From: Flammeovirgaceae bacterium UBA1842
Lineage (GTDB): Bacteria; Bacteroidota; Bacteroidia; Cytophagales; Cyclobacteriaceae
Assembly: GCA_002338655.1 (NCBI GenBank)
Contig: DDIU01000015.1
Coordinates: 186,001 to 250,000 of the forward strand
Length of the DNA: 64,000 nt
Direction: 5' to 3'
Translations under genes and position numbers: made by a program
Notes under the pieces: model-generated
Told to the model about the DNA's origin: nothing
The model's input: the letters and a program-made list of their open reading frames with translations, nothing else
The model's database searches: none
Shown here: piece after piece, positions 32,841 through 42,288 of the stretch
Layout of the letters: each line of letters begins with the position of its first letter
How positions within the stretch are numbered: the first letter of the stretch is position 1

Positions 32841-33512
32841 ATGACCATTAAGCAAGTAATCTTTGACTGTGATGGCGTACTTATTGACAGCGAAATTGTA
32901 GCCGCAGAGGTTATGGTGCCTGTTCTTAGAAGCCTCGGACATAAATTAGAAGTCCATCATTACCTTTCGTCCTATTCAGGCAAAACATTCAGGGATATAT
33001 TTGACAAGCTTGATATTGACCCTAGGGTTGAAATTGAGATGCTGATCAAGAATGTAGAGGAAAAAGTTTACCATAATGTACAGGCTGTAGCAGGAATCAT
33101 TGATGTAGTGAAGGCCGTAAGCTTACCAAAAGCTGTGGTGTCCAATAGTGGTTTAAATCAGATAAACCATGCTATTTCAGTAATTGAATTAGAAGACTAT
33201 TTTCCAAACCGGTTTTCCTCTGCATTGGTTTCGAAACCAAAGCCAAGCCCTGAAGTTTATTTATATGCAGCCAAAAGGCTCAATATAGATCCAAAAAATT
33301 GCCTTGTTATTGAAGACAGCATAAGCGGGGTAACATCTGCTGTTGCTGCTGGTATGAATGTAATCGGTTTTTGTGGTGGACAGCATATTACTGAAGGACA
33401 TGGCACCAAATTAATGGAAGTTGGAGCCCATGTTATTGCAACTAATGCCAGTGAATTGAGTCGATTACTGGACAAAGTAAACAAAAACGAGTTGGATTTC
33501 TCCAACTCGTAA
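32841..33512 (+). CDS. HAD-IA family hydrolase (phosphatase/beta-phosphoglucomutase type)
   Basis: 223 residues. The HAD motifs are VIFDCDGVLIDSEIVAAE (D-x-D-G-V), a helical cap (residues ~17-85), AVVSNSGLN, KPKPSPEVYLYAAK (Lys) and VIEDSISGVTSAVAAGMNV. The substrate is a small phosphorylated compound; sugar phosphates are most common for this subgroup. The 3' end contains the hairpin terminator of the opposing gene. Confidence 0.85.
   Translation: MTIKQVIFDCDGVLIDSEIVAAEVMVPVLRSLGHKLEVHHYLSSYSGKTFRDIFDKLDIDPRVEIEMLIKNVEEKVYHNVQAVAGIIDVVKAVSLPKAVVSNSGLNQINHAISVIELEDYFPNRFSSALVSKPKPSPEVYLYAAKRLNIDPKNCLVIEDSISGVTSAVAAGMNVIGFCGGQHITEGHGTKLMEVGAHVIATNASELSRLLDKVNKNELDFSNS
33480..33510 (-). terminator. 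Intrinsic terminator of the YfiR/sensor transcript, inside the HAD gene end
   Basis: Perfect 10 bp stem ACGAGTTGGA/TCCAACTCGT with a TTTC loop. On the minus strand it is followed by TTTTTGTTT. It therefore terminates transcripts from the sensor gene at 33536, while lying within the last codons of the plus-strand HAD gene. Confidence 0.75.
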
Positions 33513-33535
33513 TCACATTATACTTTCTTAGTCAA

Positions 33536-35464
33536 TTAGCTTTTGTATTTGGTAATATTGGTGGTTACCATCATTACCTTACCTATAGATCCATCTCTGT
33601 TTTTAATAGGGGCATAATGCTCAAGAAGCACTAATTCCCTTCCCCCTTTGCCTAATCGGTTGTATTCACCAAACTTGGCTATTCCGTTGGTCAGGTCTTT
33701 CCAAAATTGTTTATAGGTATCTGAAGCCCTGTCTTCTTTAGTTACCATTACCCTATGATGCTCACCTACAAGCTCATTTTTGGTATAACCTACAATGTCA
33801 AGGAAGTTCTGATTAACATTTACTATTTGGCCTTCGGCATCAAATTCAATAACTGCCACCGTACTATTATAGGCCTCCATGGTGCTTTCAGCTTCAGCTT
33901 GTCCACGCTGCATTTCTTCTTGAGTAGCTTGAAGCTCCTCCATATTCTGCCTCATTTCCTCTTCTTGTGACCTCATTTGTTCGGTCATCTCCTGAGACTC
34001 CTCTAGTAAGTTTTGTGTTTTAGCATTGATTTTAACTGAAGAAACAGTTGAAGCTATGCTTTCTGCCATTTTCTGGACAAACTCTATTTCATTATCATCA
34101 AATACTTTGAATGAGGCTATTTCTACTACCCCATAAATCTCTTCATTTACTTTCAACGGTACTATGAGCACACATTTAGGATTGGCGTCACCAAGGCCCG
34201 ATGTAATGCGGATATAATTATCAGGCACTTCCGTTAGGTAGATGGTGTCCATCTCTTGCCACACCTGACCTGCCAGCCCTTCTCCCTTATGTATTTTCTG
34301 ATCGAGGAATTTCTTTTTGTCCCAGGCATAGCACGACATCAGTGACATATATGGTTCGCCATTATCAGAATCATTAATAATATAGATACCTCCTTGATTA
34401 CAACCCATGTAGGTTACCAAATTCCTAATGATATCATCAGATAATTTTTCAAGGTTATCGTTATTCCTTCTCAATATGTCACCGAATTTGGCCAAACCTT
34501 CTGTGGCCCAGTTACGTTTCTGATCTTCTTCAGCGACACGTGCTAGGTTACTGCGCATTTCAAGTAGTGCGTTACCCAGTACATCATGATCACTAAGTGG
34601 CTTAAATTCAGAATCATACTTACCATTACCAATATTCTCTGCAAAATTAGTGGTTGACCTTAGTCCTTGGATTAAGTTATCCATCGCACTGGCCATTTCC
34701 CCAATTTCATCATTATTGAATTTTTTGCCTTTGTCATCCACCAGTTCCCCTCGTCCAAGTTTAACTACAACGTCTTTAATGTAATTAATGGGCAAGGTAA
34801 TCGACCGGGCCATAAAATAAGCACTCAGCAATCCGATCAGTATAATGATTGCCCCAAGGATAAGGGTTATATTCCGAAGTTTACGGGTAGCAGAGATAAG
34901 TTCATCATCAGATTCTTGAGTCACTTCCTGCTGCATTTGAGCAACCCTATCCAGCTTATTGATAATCTGGGCAGTTATAGGTATCACATCACTTTCAATG
35001 GAGTTTTGCCCCATAAAAAGTGTCATTGGATCTTCATAATTCTCGAAGCTTACCAATTGTTTCATTATTTCAGACTCCACCTCCAGCAAAGATTCAAATT
35101 GCATCCTAACGGTATCCATCAAAAATCTTTGGCTATCATTTTCCCATGACTTTTCCAGATTCAAAATCCTATCCTTCAGTGCCGGGTAATCCTGTGTGTG
35201 GAGAATTTTTAAGGCTTCTTTATCATCAATGTTACTGGACACATACACCCAGTTGATTATGAACATTTTTGATTGTGTTACCAGAAGTTTGAAATCACTT
35301 ATGGCCTCTTTACTCGGCCTGATAATCTCTGAGGACTGTTGGACTACCTTATCAATGTTGTTGCCCGTAATGAAGATAGTGGCAGCATTAAAAACAAATA
35401 GGACAATAAGTATTAGGAACCCTCCAAATATCTTGTTCCCAATTTTCAATTTCATCTTTCGCAT
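33536..35464 (-). CDS. Membrane sensor with HAMP, GAF and PAS domains but no output domain
   Basis: 642 residues. A first membrane helix (~10-31) and a second (~200-221) bound a periplasmic four-helix sensory region; HAMP follows (LPINYIKDVVVKLGRGEL, ~222-275), then a GAF domain (~325-485: GGIYIINDSDNGEPYMSL, CVLIVPLKVNEEIYGVVEI), a long Glu/Gln-rich coiled coil (~490-545, EEMRQNMEELQATQEEMQ) and a C-terminal PAS (~550-640). There is no histidine kinase, GGDEF or methyl-accepting domain. The reading frame begins MRKMKLKIGNKIFGG; the fourth-codon ATG may be the actual start. A YfiR gene is 26 bp upstream in the same direction, so YfiR could modulate this sensor. Confidence 0.8.
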   Translation of the reverse strand: MRKMKLKIGNKIFGGFLILIVLFVFNAATIFITGNNIDKVVQQSSEIIRPSKEAISDFKLLVTQSKMFIINWVYVSSNIDDKEALKILHTQDYPALKDRILNLEKSWENDSQRFLMDTVRMQFESLLEVESEIMKQLVSFENYEDPMTLFMGQNSIESDVIPITAQIINKLDRVAQMQQEVTQESDDELISATRKLRNITLILGAIIILIGLLSAYFMARSITLPINYIKDVVVKLGRGELVDDKGKKFNNDEIGEMASAMDNLIQGLRSTTNFAENIGNGKYDSEFKPLSDHDVLGNALLEMRSNLARVAEEDQKRNWATEGLAKFGDILRRNNDNLEKLSDDIIRNLVTYMGCNQGGIYIINDSDNGEPYMSLMSCYAWDKKKFLDQKIHKGEGLAGQVWQEMDTIYLTEVPDNYIRITSGLGDANPKCVLIVPLKVNEEIYGVVEIASFKVFDDNEIEFVQKMAESIASTVSSVKINAKTQNLLEESQEMTEQMRSQEEEMRQNMEELQATQEEMQRGQAEAESTMEAYNSTVAVIEFDAEGQIVNVNQNFLDIVGYTKNELVGEHHRVMVTKEDRASDTYKQFWKDLTNGIAKFGEYNRLGKGGRELVLLEHYAPIKNRDGSIGKVMMVTTNITKYKS

Positions 35465-35490
35465 AGGTTAACGATTATGAGCGTAATTTA

Positions 35491-36000
35491 TTAAATTAAT
35501 ATTGCTAGTCTAGTCAATTCGGTGGATACTTTTAATTGAGCAGCCTCTAAAGAAGATTTATTTAACTCAAAAGACAGCTTCCCATTCCGCTCCACAAAAT
35601 TAATTCCACTTCCTTCTATTCCCAATCCTTCCTTTTCAGTAATTATTAGTGTATTCCAAGACTTGGCTTTAGTTATAATATCAGACAAATTAATATTGGA
35701 TTCTTTCGGTAAGAATATAATATCGGAATTAGTAATGTCCTTAACTGACGTAAATTTCTTTATTACGATTGACTTCTCTCCTGCTTTCTTTACTGCTGCC
35801 ATCTTTTCCAGATGCTCGATTATTGGAGAATCACCAACTACACTTATTACAAAATCACCTTCACTGCTTGGCCACTGAATGTACTTTATAAAGCTATTGA
35901 TATATACAGCATGTAATTGGTAATTTTGAGCAGATGCTGCACTTATAAAACCAAAAGTAAATAACAATATTATAAAATTGACAAAACCAGCTTTTCGCAT
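35491..36000 (-). CDS. YfiR family (DUF4154) periplasmic protein
   Basis: 169 residues. A signal peptide (ILLFTFGFISAASAQ) leads to the DUF4154 domain: LHAVYINSFIKYIQWPSSEG (the usual start), DFVISVVGDSPIIEHLE, SDIIFLPKESN, and the closing GSGINFVERNGKLSFELNKS. YfiR in Pseudomonas is a periplasmic repressor of the diguanylate cyclase YfiN. Here no cyclase is adjacent; the neighbour is a HAMP-GAF-PAS protein, which YfiR may sense through. This partnership is inferred from gene order only. Confidence 0.88.
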   Translation of the reverse strand: MRKAGFVNFIILLFTFGFISAASAQNYQLHAVYINSFIKYIQWPSSEGDFVISVVGDSPIIEHLEKMAAVKKAGEKSIVIKKFTSVKDITNSDIIFLPKESNINLSDIITKAKSWNTLIITEKEGLGIEGSGINFVERNGKLSFELNKSSLEAAQLKVSTELTRLAILI

Positions 36001-36191
36001 ATTGCGGTAAATTAACTTGCAATAAATTTAATTTCAAAAAATTAGGACAAAATAGCAATTAATAAAACAACATCCACCTTTTAAATCTCTTTTTGATATT
36101 GTCCATTGGTTGACAATAACTGTTTAAAGTAGCGAAATCCAAAACTTTTTAATATACGTACAGTTAAATAGTGTATAAACTGAAAATAACA

Positions 36192-36686
36192 ATGTATAGA
36201 TTAAAAGTTTCATCATTAACATTAATAATGATTACGCTAATGGCCTCCTGTAGTAAAAGTCAGGAAAACAATAAATCAATAGTAAAAGAATCGAAAGGGA
36301 AAATTGTGAAAACGGAAGAAGAATGGAAGAAAATCCTCACACCAGAGGCATATAATGTACTGAGAGAAAAGGGTACAGAAACGGCATTTACGGGTAAATA
36401 CTGGGATAATCATGAGCAAGGCACCTATTATTGTGCGGCTTGTCACCTAAAATTGTTCAGTTCAAAGACAAAATTCAAATCCGGCACCGGCTGGCCTAGT
36501 TTCTATGAGCCTATCAATGAAGAAAATATTGCTATAAATAAAGATACTACCTTTGGCATGGTTAGAGAGGAAGTAGTCTGTGCAAGATGTGGTGGTCACC
36601 TTGGTCATGTATTTGATGACGGACCAGAACCAACGGGCCTTAGGTATTGCCTCAATTCAGTTTCGCTGAGTTTTGAAAAAGATTAA
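36192..36686 (+). CDS. msrB: Lipoprotein peptide-methionine (R)-S-oxide reductase
   Basis: 164 residues from the ATG on 36192; the frame reaches 36171 but the signal peptide (LTLIMITLMASC, lipobox MASC) fits the later start. MsrB reduces methionine-R-sulfoxide in proteins. The zinc Cys pairs are YYCAACHLKLF and VVCARCGGHLGHVF; the active site is LRYCLNSVSLSF (catalytic Cys); the substrate site FKSGTGWPSFYEP is intact. The lipoprotein signal places it in the cell envelope, protecting exported proteins. Confidence 0.92.
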   Translation: MYRLKVSSLTLIMITLMASCSKSQENNKSIVKESKGKIVKTEEEWKKILTPEAYNVLREKGTETAFTGKYWDNHEQGTYYCAACHLKLFSSKTKFKSGTGWPSFYEPINEENIAINKDTTFGMVREEVVCARCGGHLGHVFDDGPEPTGLRYCLNSVSLSFEKD

Positions 36687-36850
36687 TTATTAGCAAACCA
36701 TATTCCTAGGCGTGCATTAATAAAAATGGTTCAATTCCCAATTTAACTTAACCTACCAGAATGGCATTTGTTGACTACTATTGAACATAGTTGCGGACAC
36801 GATAAGATAAATTAAATAATACCTTTATACTTATATTTGCCCGCTGACAA

Positions 36851-38059
36851 ATGACCAAAAAATTGAAATACGACATTATAGTTATAGGAGCGGGAATTGT
36901 AGGGCTGGCAACGGCATTGAAGGCACTGGAGAAAAGCCCAGGTTTAAAAGTCTTGGTCCTTGAAAAGGAATCCGGTATTGCCAAACATCAAACGGGAAAT
37001 AATAGTGGGGTAATACATTCAGGGCTGTATTACAAACCGGGTAGCTTAAAAGCGACCAATTGCATCAATGGTTATCACATGATGACCACGTTTTGTCAAA
37101 CGCATGAAATCCCATTTGAACTGTGTGGTAAAATTGTGGTTGCGACCTCGAAGGATGAAATTCCACTACTAAATAACCTCAAAGAACGAGGTAAGCAAAA
37201 TGGGCTTAAAAACATGAAGCCCTTGAAGGCAGAAGAGTTAAAAGAATATGAACCGCATGTGGCAGGTGTAGAGGGGCTATTTGTGCCGCAAACTGGAATT
37301 GTGGATTATACGCTTGTTGCTAAAAAATATGCTGAATTAATAACCTCGAAAGGTGGTGAAATTAAATTAGGTGAAAAGATTACGGATATAAGGACAGAAT
37401 CAAAGCAAAGTACTGTTGTAACAAGTAATACTACCTATACCACTACACTGGTAGTGAACTGTGCAGGTCTTTATTCCGATAAGGTGGCGAAATTTACCCA
37501 GCAAAAGCTCGATGTGAAGATTATCCCTTTTAGGGGTGAGTACTATAAATTAACAAAGGAAAAGGAAGGTCTTGTAAAGAACCTAATTTACCCGGTACCC
37601 GATCCCAACTTCCCTTTTTTAGGGGTACATTTTACCCGCATGGCCAAAGGAGGTGTGGAAGCTGGGCCCAATGCAGTACTTGCGTTTAGGCGTGAAGGCT
37701 ACAAAATGTCAGATATAAATATTCCGGAATTAGCCGAATCATTGGCCTGGCCCGGATTTCAAAAAGTGGCCATGAAATATTGGAAAACAGGTTTTGGTGA
37801 AATGTACCGTTCATTTTCAAAGGCAGCATTTACCAAGGCATTACAAAAACTAATGCCTGAGATACAGGCGAGTGACTTAGCCCCTGGTGGCGCAGGAGTA
37901 CGTGCCCAGGCCTGTGACCGTAATGGTGGTTTAATTGATGACTTCCTTATTTTGGAAAATGAACATGCCATAAATGTGTGTAACGCCCCCTCGCCTGCCG
38001 CTACATCCTCTCTTGCTATTGGTGACACTATTTCGGATTTGATATTGAAACATTTTTGA
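36851..38059 (+). CDS. lhgO: L-2-hydroxyglutarate oxidase
   Basis: 402 residues of the FAD-dependent DAO family. The dinucleotide motif is IIVIGAGIVGLATALKAL, followed by QTGNNSGVIHSGLYYKPGS (typical of LhgO), the FRGEYYKLTKEKEGL substrate region, PNAVLAFRREGYKM, and the C-terminal GAGVRAQACDRNG then INVCNAPSPAATSSLAIG. It oxidises L-2-hydroxyglutarate to 2-oxoglutarate, passing electrons to the membrane quinone pool. The stop overlaps the start of the next gene (TGATG), so the two are cotranslated, though no functional link is known. Confidence 0.93.
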   Translation: MTKKLKYDIIVIGAGIVGLATALKALEKSPGLKVLVLEKESGIAKHQTGNNSGVIHSGLYYKPGSLKATNCINGYHMMTTFCQTHEIPFELCGKIVVATSKDEIPLLNNLKERGKQNGLKNMKPLKAEELKEYEPHVAGVEGLFVPQTGIVDYTLVAKKYAELITSKGGEIKLGEKITDIRTESKQSTVVTSNTTYTTTLVVNCAGLYSDKVAKFTQQKLDVKIIPFRGEYYKLTKEKEGLVKNLIYPVPDPNFPFLGVHFTRMAKGGVEAGPNAVLAFRREGYKMSDINIPELAESLAWPGFQKVAMKYWKTGFGEMYRSFSKAAFTKALQKLMPEIQASDLAPGGAGVRAQACDRNGGLIDDFLILENEHAINVCNAPSPAATSSLAIGDTISDLILKHF

Positions 38060-39165
38060 TGCTTAATCAAGAAGAAATAGCGCGCTATCAACGGCAACTT
38101 GTCTTACCCTTATTTGGGTCAAATGCTCAACAAAAGCTGAAGAAGGCCAAGGTGCTCATTGTAGGGGCTGGTGGCCTAGGTGCCCCTGTTTCTTTGTATC
38201 TCACTGCGGCCGGTGTTGGTGAAATAGGTATTATTGATAATGATACTGTTGATATCACGAATTTACAGAGGCAAGTACTGTTTCATGGCAATGATATTGG
38301 GAAATCAAAATCGGTAATAGCTGCCGAAAGGATGTCACAACTGAACAGTCATGCTATTATTAAAAGCTTCAATGCGCAGTTAACTAGCAAAAATGCCCTT
38401 GAATTGATTAAGGACTATGATCTTGTTATTGACTGTACAGACAACTTTCCAACACGTTATTTAATCAATGATGCCTGCGTATTATTGGACAAACCGTTTA
38501 TTTATGGCTCAATCTATCAGTATGAAGGCCAAGTATCCGTATTCAATTACAATCAGGGAGTAAATTATAGGGACTTATATCCTGTACCACCAGCTCCCGA
38601 AAGTGTACCAAATTGTGCAACTGGTGGGGTATTGGGTACCTTACCAGGCATTATTGGCAGTATTCAAGCCAATGAGGCGATAAAGTTAATTTGTGGAATT
38701 GGGGAACCTCTTCACGAAAAGCTATTTATCTTTGATACCCTATCCCTTGGGTCCAGAATAATAAAATTAAAATCAAAAAACACTCGGTCAAACATCAAGG
38801 AACTGATTGACTATGATGTGTTTTGCAATGTTAATGTCAACACCATGGTAAAAGAAATAACAGTAAGCGAATTGCATCAAATGATGGAGAATAAGGAAGA
38901 TTTTCAGCTCATTGATGTGAGGGAGCCACATGAAGCGGTGATATCCTCATTAAAAGGGGAACTTATTCCGTTAGGAACTATTCCTGACAATGAAGATAAA
39001 ATTGCCACGGATAAAAAAGTGATTATACACTGTAGAAGTGGCGCACGAAGTGCTCAGGCTGTCAATTATTTGCAAAATAAGCTTGGACTGCAAAATCTAT
39101 ATAATTTGAAGGGTGGTATATTGGCCTGGTCAGATCAAATTGACCCCAGTGTAAGTAAAGGTTAA
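38059..39165 (+). CDS. moeB: ThiF/MoeB/HesA adenylyltransferase with a C-terminal rhodanese domain
   Basis: 368 residues. The N-terminal E1-like domain has RYQRQLVLPLFGSNAQQKL, the ATP site VLIVGAGGLGAPVSLYL, TNLQRQVLFHGNDIGKSK and the GVLGTLPGIIGSIQANEAIK region with the catalytic Cys in PNCATG. The zinc Cys pair of E. coli MoeB is replaced (NYRDLYPVP), as in many Bacteroidota members. A rhodanese domain follows (LIDVREPHEAVIS, active Cys IIHCRSGARSAQA). The enzyme activates a small sulfur-carrier protein (MoaD or ThiS) and sulfurates it. No moa or thi genes are adjacent, so the pathway is uncertain. The ATG at 38059 overlaps the lhgO stop. Confidence 0.85.
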   Translation: MLNQEEIARYQRQLVLPLFGSNAQQKLKKAKVLIVGAGGLGAPVSLYLTAAGVGEIGIIDNDTVDITNLQRQVLFHGNDIGKSKSVIAAERMSQLNSHAIIKSFNAQLTSKNALELIKDYDLVIDCTDNFPTRYLINDACVLLDKPFIYGSIYQYEGQVSVFNYNQGVNYRDLYPVPPAPESVPNCATGGVLGTLPGIIGSIQANEAIKLICGIGEPLHEKLFIFDTLSLGSRIIKLKSKNTRSNIKELIDYDVFCNVNVNTMVKEITVSELHQMMENKEDFQLIDVREPHEAVISSLKGELIPLGTIPDNEDKIATDKKVIIHCRSGARSAQAVNYLQNKLGLQNLYNLKGGILAWSDQIDPSVSKG

Positions 39166-39368
39166 AACCTCAAACCAATATTAAGGCCCAAATATATTAA
39201 GCTTTTGAAGCTTAGTATGTTTGGGTAAGAAACAACCCTTTAATGTAGATTATATTCTACATCATCCCTTAAACAGACCTTTCCAATCGGCTCATTAGGC
39301 CATTTAAGGCACTTCCCATTTAGGAACAATGATTGCGTTCATTGATATGAAACAAAATTCTAAATGGA

Positions 39369-40271
39369 ATGAAAAAATTAACTTATTACTTAACAATGTT
39401 TATGTTGGCTACATTAATTGTTAGTTGTAATCAAAAGAAAATAGATCAATTGAGTGCTGATAATTTAGAACTCGCTTCTGAAAAAGACTCTTTAAACAAT
39501 AATCTAGAAGCCTATCTTCAGACATTTAATGAGATCGAAAAAAACCTTGATGAGATAAAGTCGAGGGAAGAGAAAATCAATTTACAGACCAATGACAATG
39601 TTGAATTTGCTGAAAATGATTCGAGAAGGGCTGTTGTAAATGACATCAAGGCCATTAATTCATTAATGAAAGAAAATCGTAAAAAAATGGCTGATCTACA
39701 ATCTCAACTTAGTAGTACTACCAGTGAATTTAAATCAATGGTGGCCAGATTGAATAAGAGGTTGAATGCAAAAGATGAAGAATTGGTGGCTTTAAAAGAT
39801 GATTTAGAAGCTCTTAATATTGAAAAAGCTGAATTGGCACAAAGTGTAGATCGTCTAAATTATACTGTAGATACCTTGTCGACTAAAACTCAATTTCAGA
39901 CTAGTGTCATTGATGCTCAGTATGAAAAAATTGAAGATCAAACTGAAGAGCTAAATACGAGATATGTGACTGTTGGAACCTTCAAAAACTTACGGGATGA
40001 AAACGTGATTGACAAAGAAGGTGGCATATTAGGTATAGGAAGCACTGAAACTTTACGCGATGACATAAATCAAAATGCTTTTCAAAAGATTGATGCAACA
40101 AAAACTATGGCCATACATGTTGGGGCTAAAAAAGCCGAATTGGTAACCAATCATCCAAAGGGCTCATATGTGTTGTCAAAAAACGCCCAAGAAGAAATTG
40201 AGCAATTGACCATCTTAAATCCAAATGAGTTTTGGAAGTCTTCCAAATACTTAGTTGTGATGATTAACTAA
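39369..40271 (+). CDS. Coiled-coil lipoprotein of unknown function
   Basis: 300 residues. The signal peptide ends in a lipobox (LATLIVSC). Residues ~22-200 are a heptad-rich coiled coil (IDQLSADNLELASEKDSLNN, LNAKDEELVALKDDLEAL, IDAQYEKIEDQTEELN). The C-terminal ~95 residues form a compact domain (VGTFKNLRDENVIDKEGGI, AIHVGAKKAELVTNHPKGS and LNPNEFWKSSKYLVVMIN). Similar proteins exist in Cytophagales, but their function is not known to me. It is a candidate for cell-envelope organisation. It ends before a strong terminator. Confidence 0.6.
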   Translation: MKKLTYYLTMFMLATLIVSCNQKKIDQLSADNLELASEKDSLNNNLEAYLQTFNEIEKNLDEIKSREEKINLQTNDNVEFAENDSRRAVVNDIKAINSLMKENRKKMADLQSQLSSTTSEFKSMVARLNKRLNAKDEELVALKDDLEALNIEKAELAQSVDRLNYTVDTLSTKTQFQTSVIDAQYEKIEDQTEELNTRYVTVGTFKNLRDENVIDKEGGILGIGSTETLRDDINQNAFQKIDATKTMAIHVGAKKAELVTNHPKGSYVLSKNAQEEIEQLTILNPNEFWKSSKYLVVMIN

Positions 40272-40284
40272 AGAGTATGAAACC

Positions 40285-40321
40285 AAAAAAAGCTCACCGG
40301 ACATCTGGTGAGCTTTTTTTT
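40285..40321. terminator. Bidirectional intrinsic terminator
   Basis: AGCTCACC/GGTGAGCT stem (40291-40298 and 40307-40314) with an A-run before and a T-run after, so it terminates in both directions between two convergent genes. Confidence 0.9.
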
Positions 40322-40345
40322 GTTATTCAGCAGTTTACACATAGG

Positions 40346-41728
40346 TCAATCTACAGTCTCTAATACATTTTTCAAGAATGCATTGAAATCGAAATCGCCT
40401 CGGCCTTTAGTCTGCCCCATACGCACTATTACCATATCTTTTGATGGAATAATAAATACACGTTGGCCTTCAAAGCCATTGGCACTATAGATGTCTTGCG
40501 GGGCATCGGGATAATATCGGTTTTTAGGATTCCCTTTCTCACCAGCATTGAGCCAAAAATGCGCTCCATATTCCCCTTTAGGGGCTTTTGGAGTTGGTGT
40601 TGATACATATTTCACCCAATCTTCAGACAACAACCTTTGTCCGTTCCAAACCCCATCATGAAGGTAAAGTAATCCGAATTTTGCCCAATCGCGTGGTGTA
40701 GCATACATATAGGACGAACCCACGTAAGTTCCAGAAGCATCTGGTTCTATTACCGCACTGGTCATTCCCAAGGGGCTAAAAAGCCTATCCCGAACAAAAT
40801 TTTGTTGTTCGGTCTCTCCCACTGTTTGCCGTACAATTTTAGAAATAATGTTGGAGGTTCCACTTGAGTAATACCAATTCTCATCAGGAGTGTAGGCCAG
40901 TGGCTGTTTCATGGCAAAAGCACCCATATCAGCACTTTTGAACAACATATTGGTAGCCGAACTTGGGCCGGCATAGTTTTCATCCCATTTCAAACCACTG
41001 CTCATTCTCAATAATTGATCAATCGTTATGTCTTTTCTAGCATCGTTTTTCCACAAATCTAAAGGAGCGGGTTGCATTACATCGAGCTTGCCATCCTTCA
41101 CTAGCATTCCTACTTCCGTGGCTGTAATGCTTTTAGTCATAGACCAACCAATTTGTGGGGTATCCTTATCAAAACCCTCTGCATATTTTTCAGCAATTAC
41201 ATGGTCTTTATATACTACTACCACTCCCCTCGTATTGATTTTTCTTTCGGGGTTATTCTCAATAAAAGCATCGGCTACTGCTTTGTTAAGTGCCGCATAA
41301 TCTACATTGGCAAAATTGGCCTCGATATCAACAGTTCCATAAGGCCAGGGCAATGTATCTGAAGGGGTTTGGATAGGATTTAAATGTACAGGTTGATTTC
41401 GAACCTCTGCTTCAGTAATTCCAGAAATGAGCGTGCAGCCAAGCCCTCTTCTATAGATGGCTTTCTTAGCTACCATGCCAAGTACATTGCCAGTGGCCGA
41501 GCTATCTTCCAAATGTAATTTGAATGTTCCCAGACTAAGTAACGCATTGGTTTTCAGTTCATTATTAAGCACTGATTCAGTTGTACGGCCAGCTACAAAT
41601 ACACAGGTACATAGGTTTTTGGCCCCATAGCCACTAATAATAGGTAAAGCCCTCCATGCATAACTTAACCCGTACATGAGGCCCAGAAATAATACTAAAA
41701 CTATGGCTTGTTTAAATATCTTTTTCAA
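40346..41728 (-). CDS. Serine hydrolase of the beta-lactamase class C / CubicO family
   Basis: 460 residues. An N-terminal membrane helix (IVLVLFLGLMYGLSYAW) is followed by ~130 residues of unassigned sequence and the class C fold: the S-x-x-K motif is in GWSMTKSITATEVG, the Tyr motif in ENWYYSSGTSN, and the KGEYGAHFWLNAGEKGN and IIPSKDMVIVRMG segments close the domain. These enzymes include peptidases, esterases and beta-lactamase relatives; the substrate is not known. The frame ends just before the bidirectional terminator and follows the lipocalin-like gene at 41734 by 5 bp. Confidence 0.85.
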   Translation of the reverse strand: MKKIFKQAIVLVLFLGLMYGLSYAWRALPIISGYGAKNLCTCVFVAGRTTESVLNNELKTNALLSLGTFKLHLEDSSATGNVLGMVAKKAIYRRGLGCTLISGITEAEVRNQPVHLNPIQTPSDTLPWPYGTVDIEANFANVDYAALNKAVADAFIENNPERKINTRGVVVVYKDHVIAEKYAEGFDKDTPQIGWSMTKSITATEVGMLVKDGKLDVMQPAPLDLWKNDARKDITIDQLLRMSSGLKWDENYAGPSSATNMLFKSADMGAFAMKQPLAYTPDENWYYSSGTSNIISKIVRQTVGETEQQNFVRDRLFSPLGMTSAVIEPDASGTYVGSSYMYATPRDWAKFGLLYLHDGVWNGQRLLSEDWVKYVSTPTPKAPKGEYGAHFWLNAGEKGNPKNRYYPDAPQDIYSANGFEGQRVFIIPSKDMVIVRMGQTKGRGDFDFNAFLKNVLETVD

Positions 41729-41733
41729 TTGTC

Positions 41734-42243
41734 CTAAACGTTGGTTTCTTCTGTTTTTTTCTTAACTATTTTTCGCTGTTTCCCAATGTATATATCATCA
41801 ACTTGTCCATCTTCATCCCAATCAACCTTCCCTTTGAAAGTGGCCACATCTTCTTTGATGGATACGGTGTAGGTATATTTCTTTTGCTCTGAAACCATTT
41901 TTAATTTATTACCATTCAATTCCCATGAACCATTGGTAGTCATGAAAATTTGGCCATCTAATGAGCGATAAGTTGAGATATAAGTTCCATTTTTCTTAAA
42001 CTGTGTTACTATCGGTTTAATTTTTAATATCTCCTGCCACTTACCTTTTGGAACATTAAGTATAGAATCACGATCCTCAAGTTTCATAGTGACTTTCATT
42101 GAAATATTTTTCCATGATCCTATTAAATCATCCGAAGAGATGGTCTGAGGTTGTTTCTCTGTCACCGTCTCTTTCTCTTTTTTACTTTGATTACAACCTA
42201 TAAGTGTAACGCAGACTGCAAATACATAAATTGCTTTTTTCAT
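41734..42243 (-). CDS. Lipoprotein of lipocalin-like type
   Basis: 169 residues. A signal peptide with a lipobox (VFAVCVTLIGC) is followed by a short basic/acidic linker and a beta-strand-rich domain (LIGSWKNISMKVTMKLED, FMTTNGSWELNGNKLKMV, KYTYTVSIKEDVATFKG) that looks like the lipocalin-like fold used by many Bacteroidota lipoproteins. The ligand is unknown. It is 5 bp upstream of the serine hydrolase gene and probably co-transcribed. Confidence 0.6.
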   Translation of the reverse strand: MKKAIYVFAVCVTLIGCNQSKKEKETVTEKQPQTISSDDLIGSWKNISMKVTMKLEDRDSILNVPKGKWQEILKIKPIVTQFKKNGTYISTYRSLDGQIFMTTNGSWELNGNKLKMVSEQKKYTYTVSIKEDVATFKGKVDWDEDGQVDDIYIGKQRKIVKKKTEETNV

Positions 42244-42288
42244 CAGTGATAAAATCTAATTTTGTGCAAAATACTAATAAATAAAATT

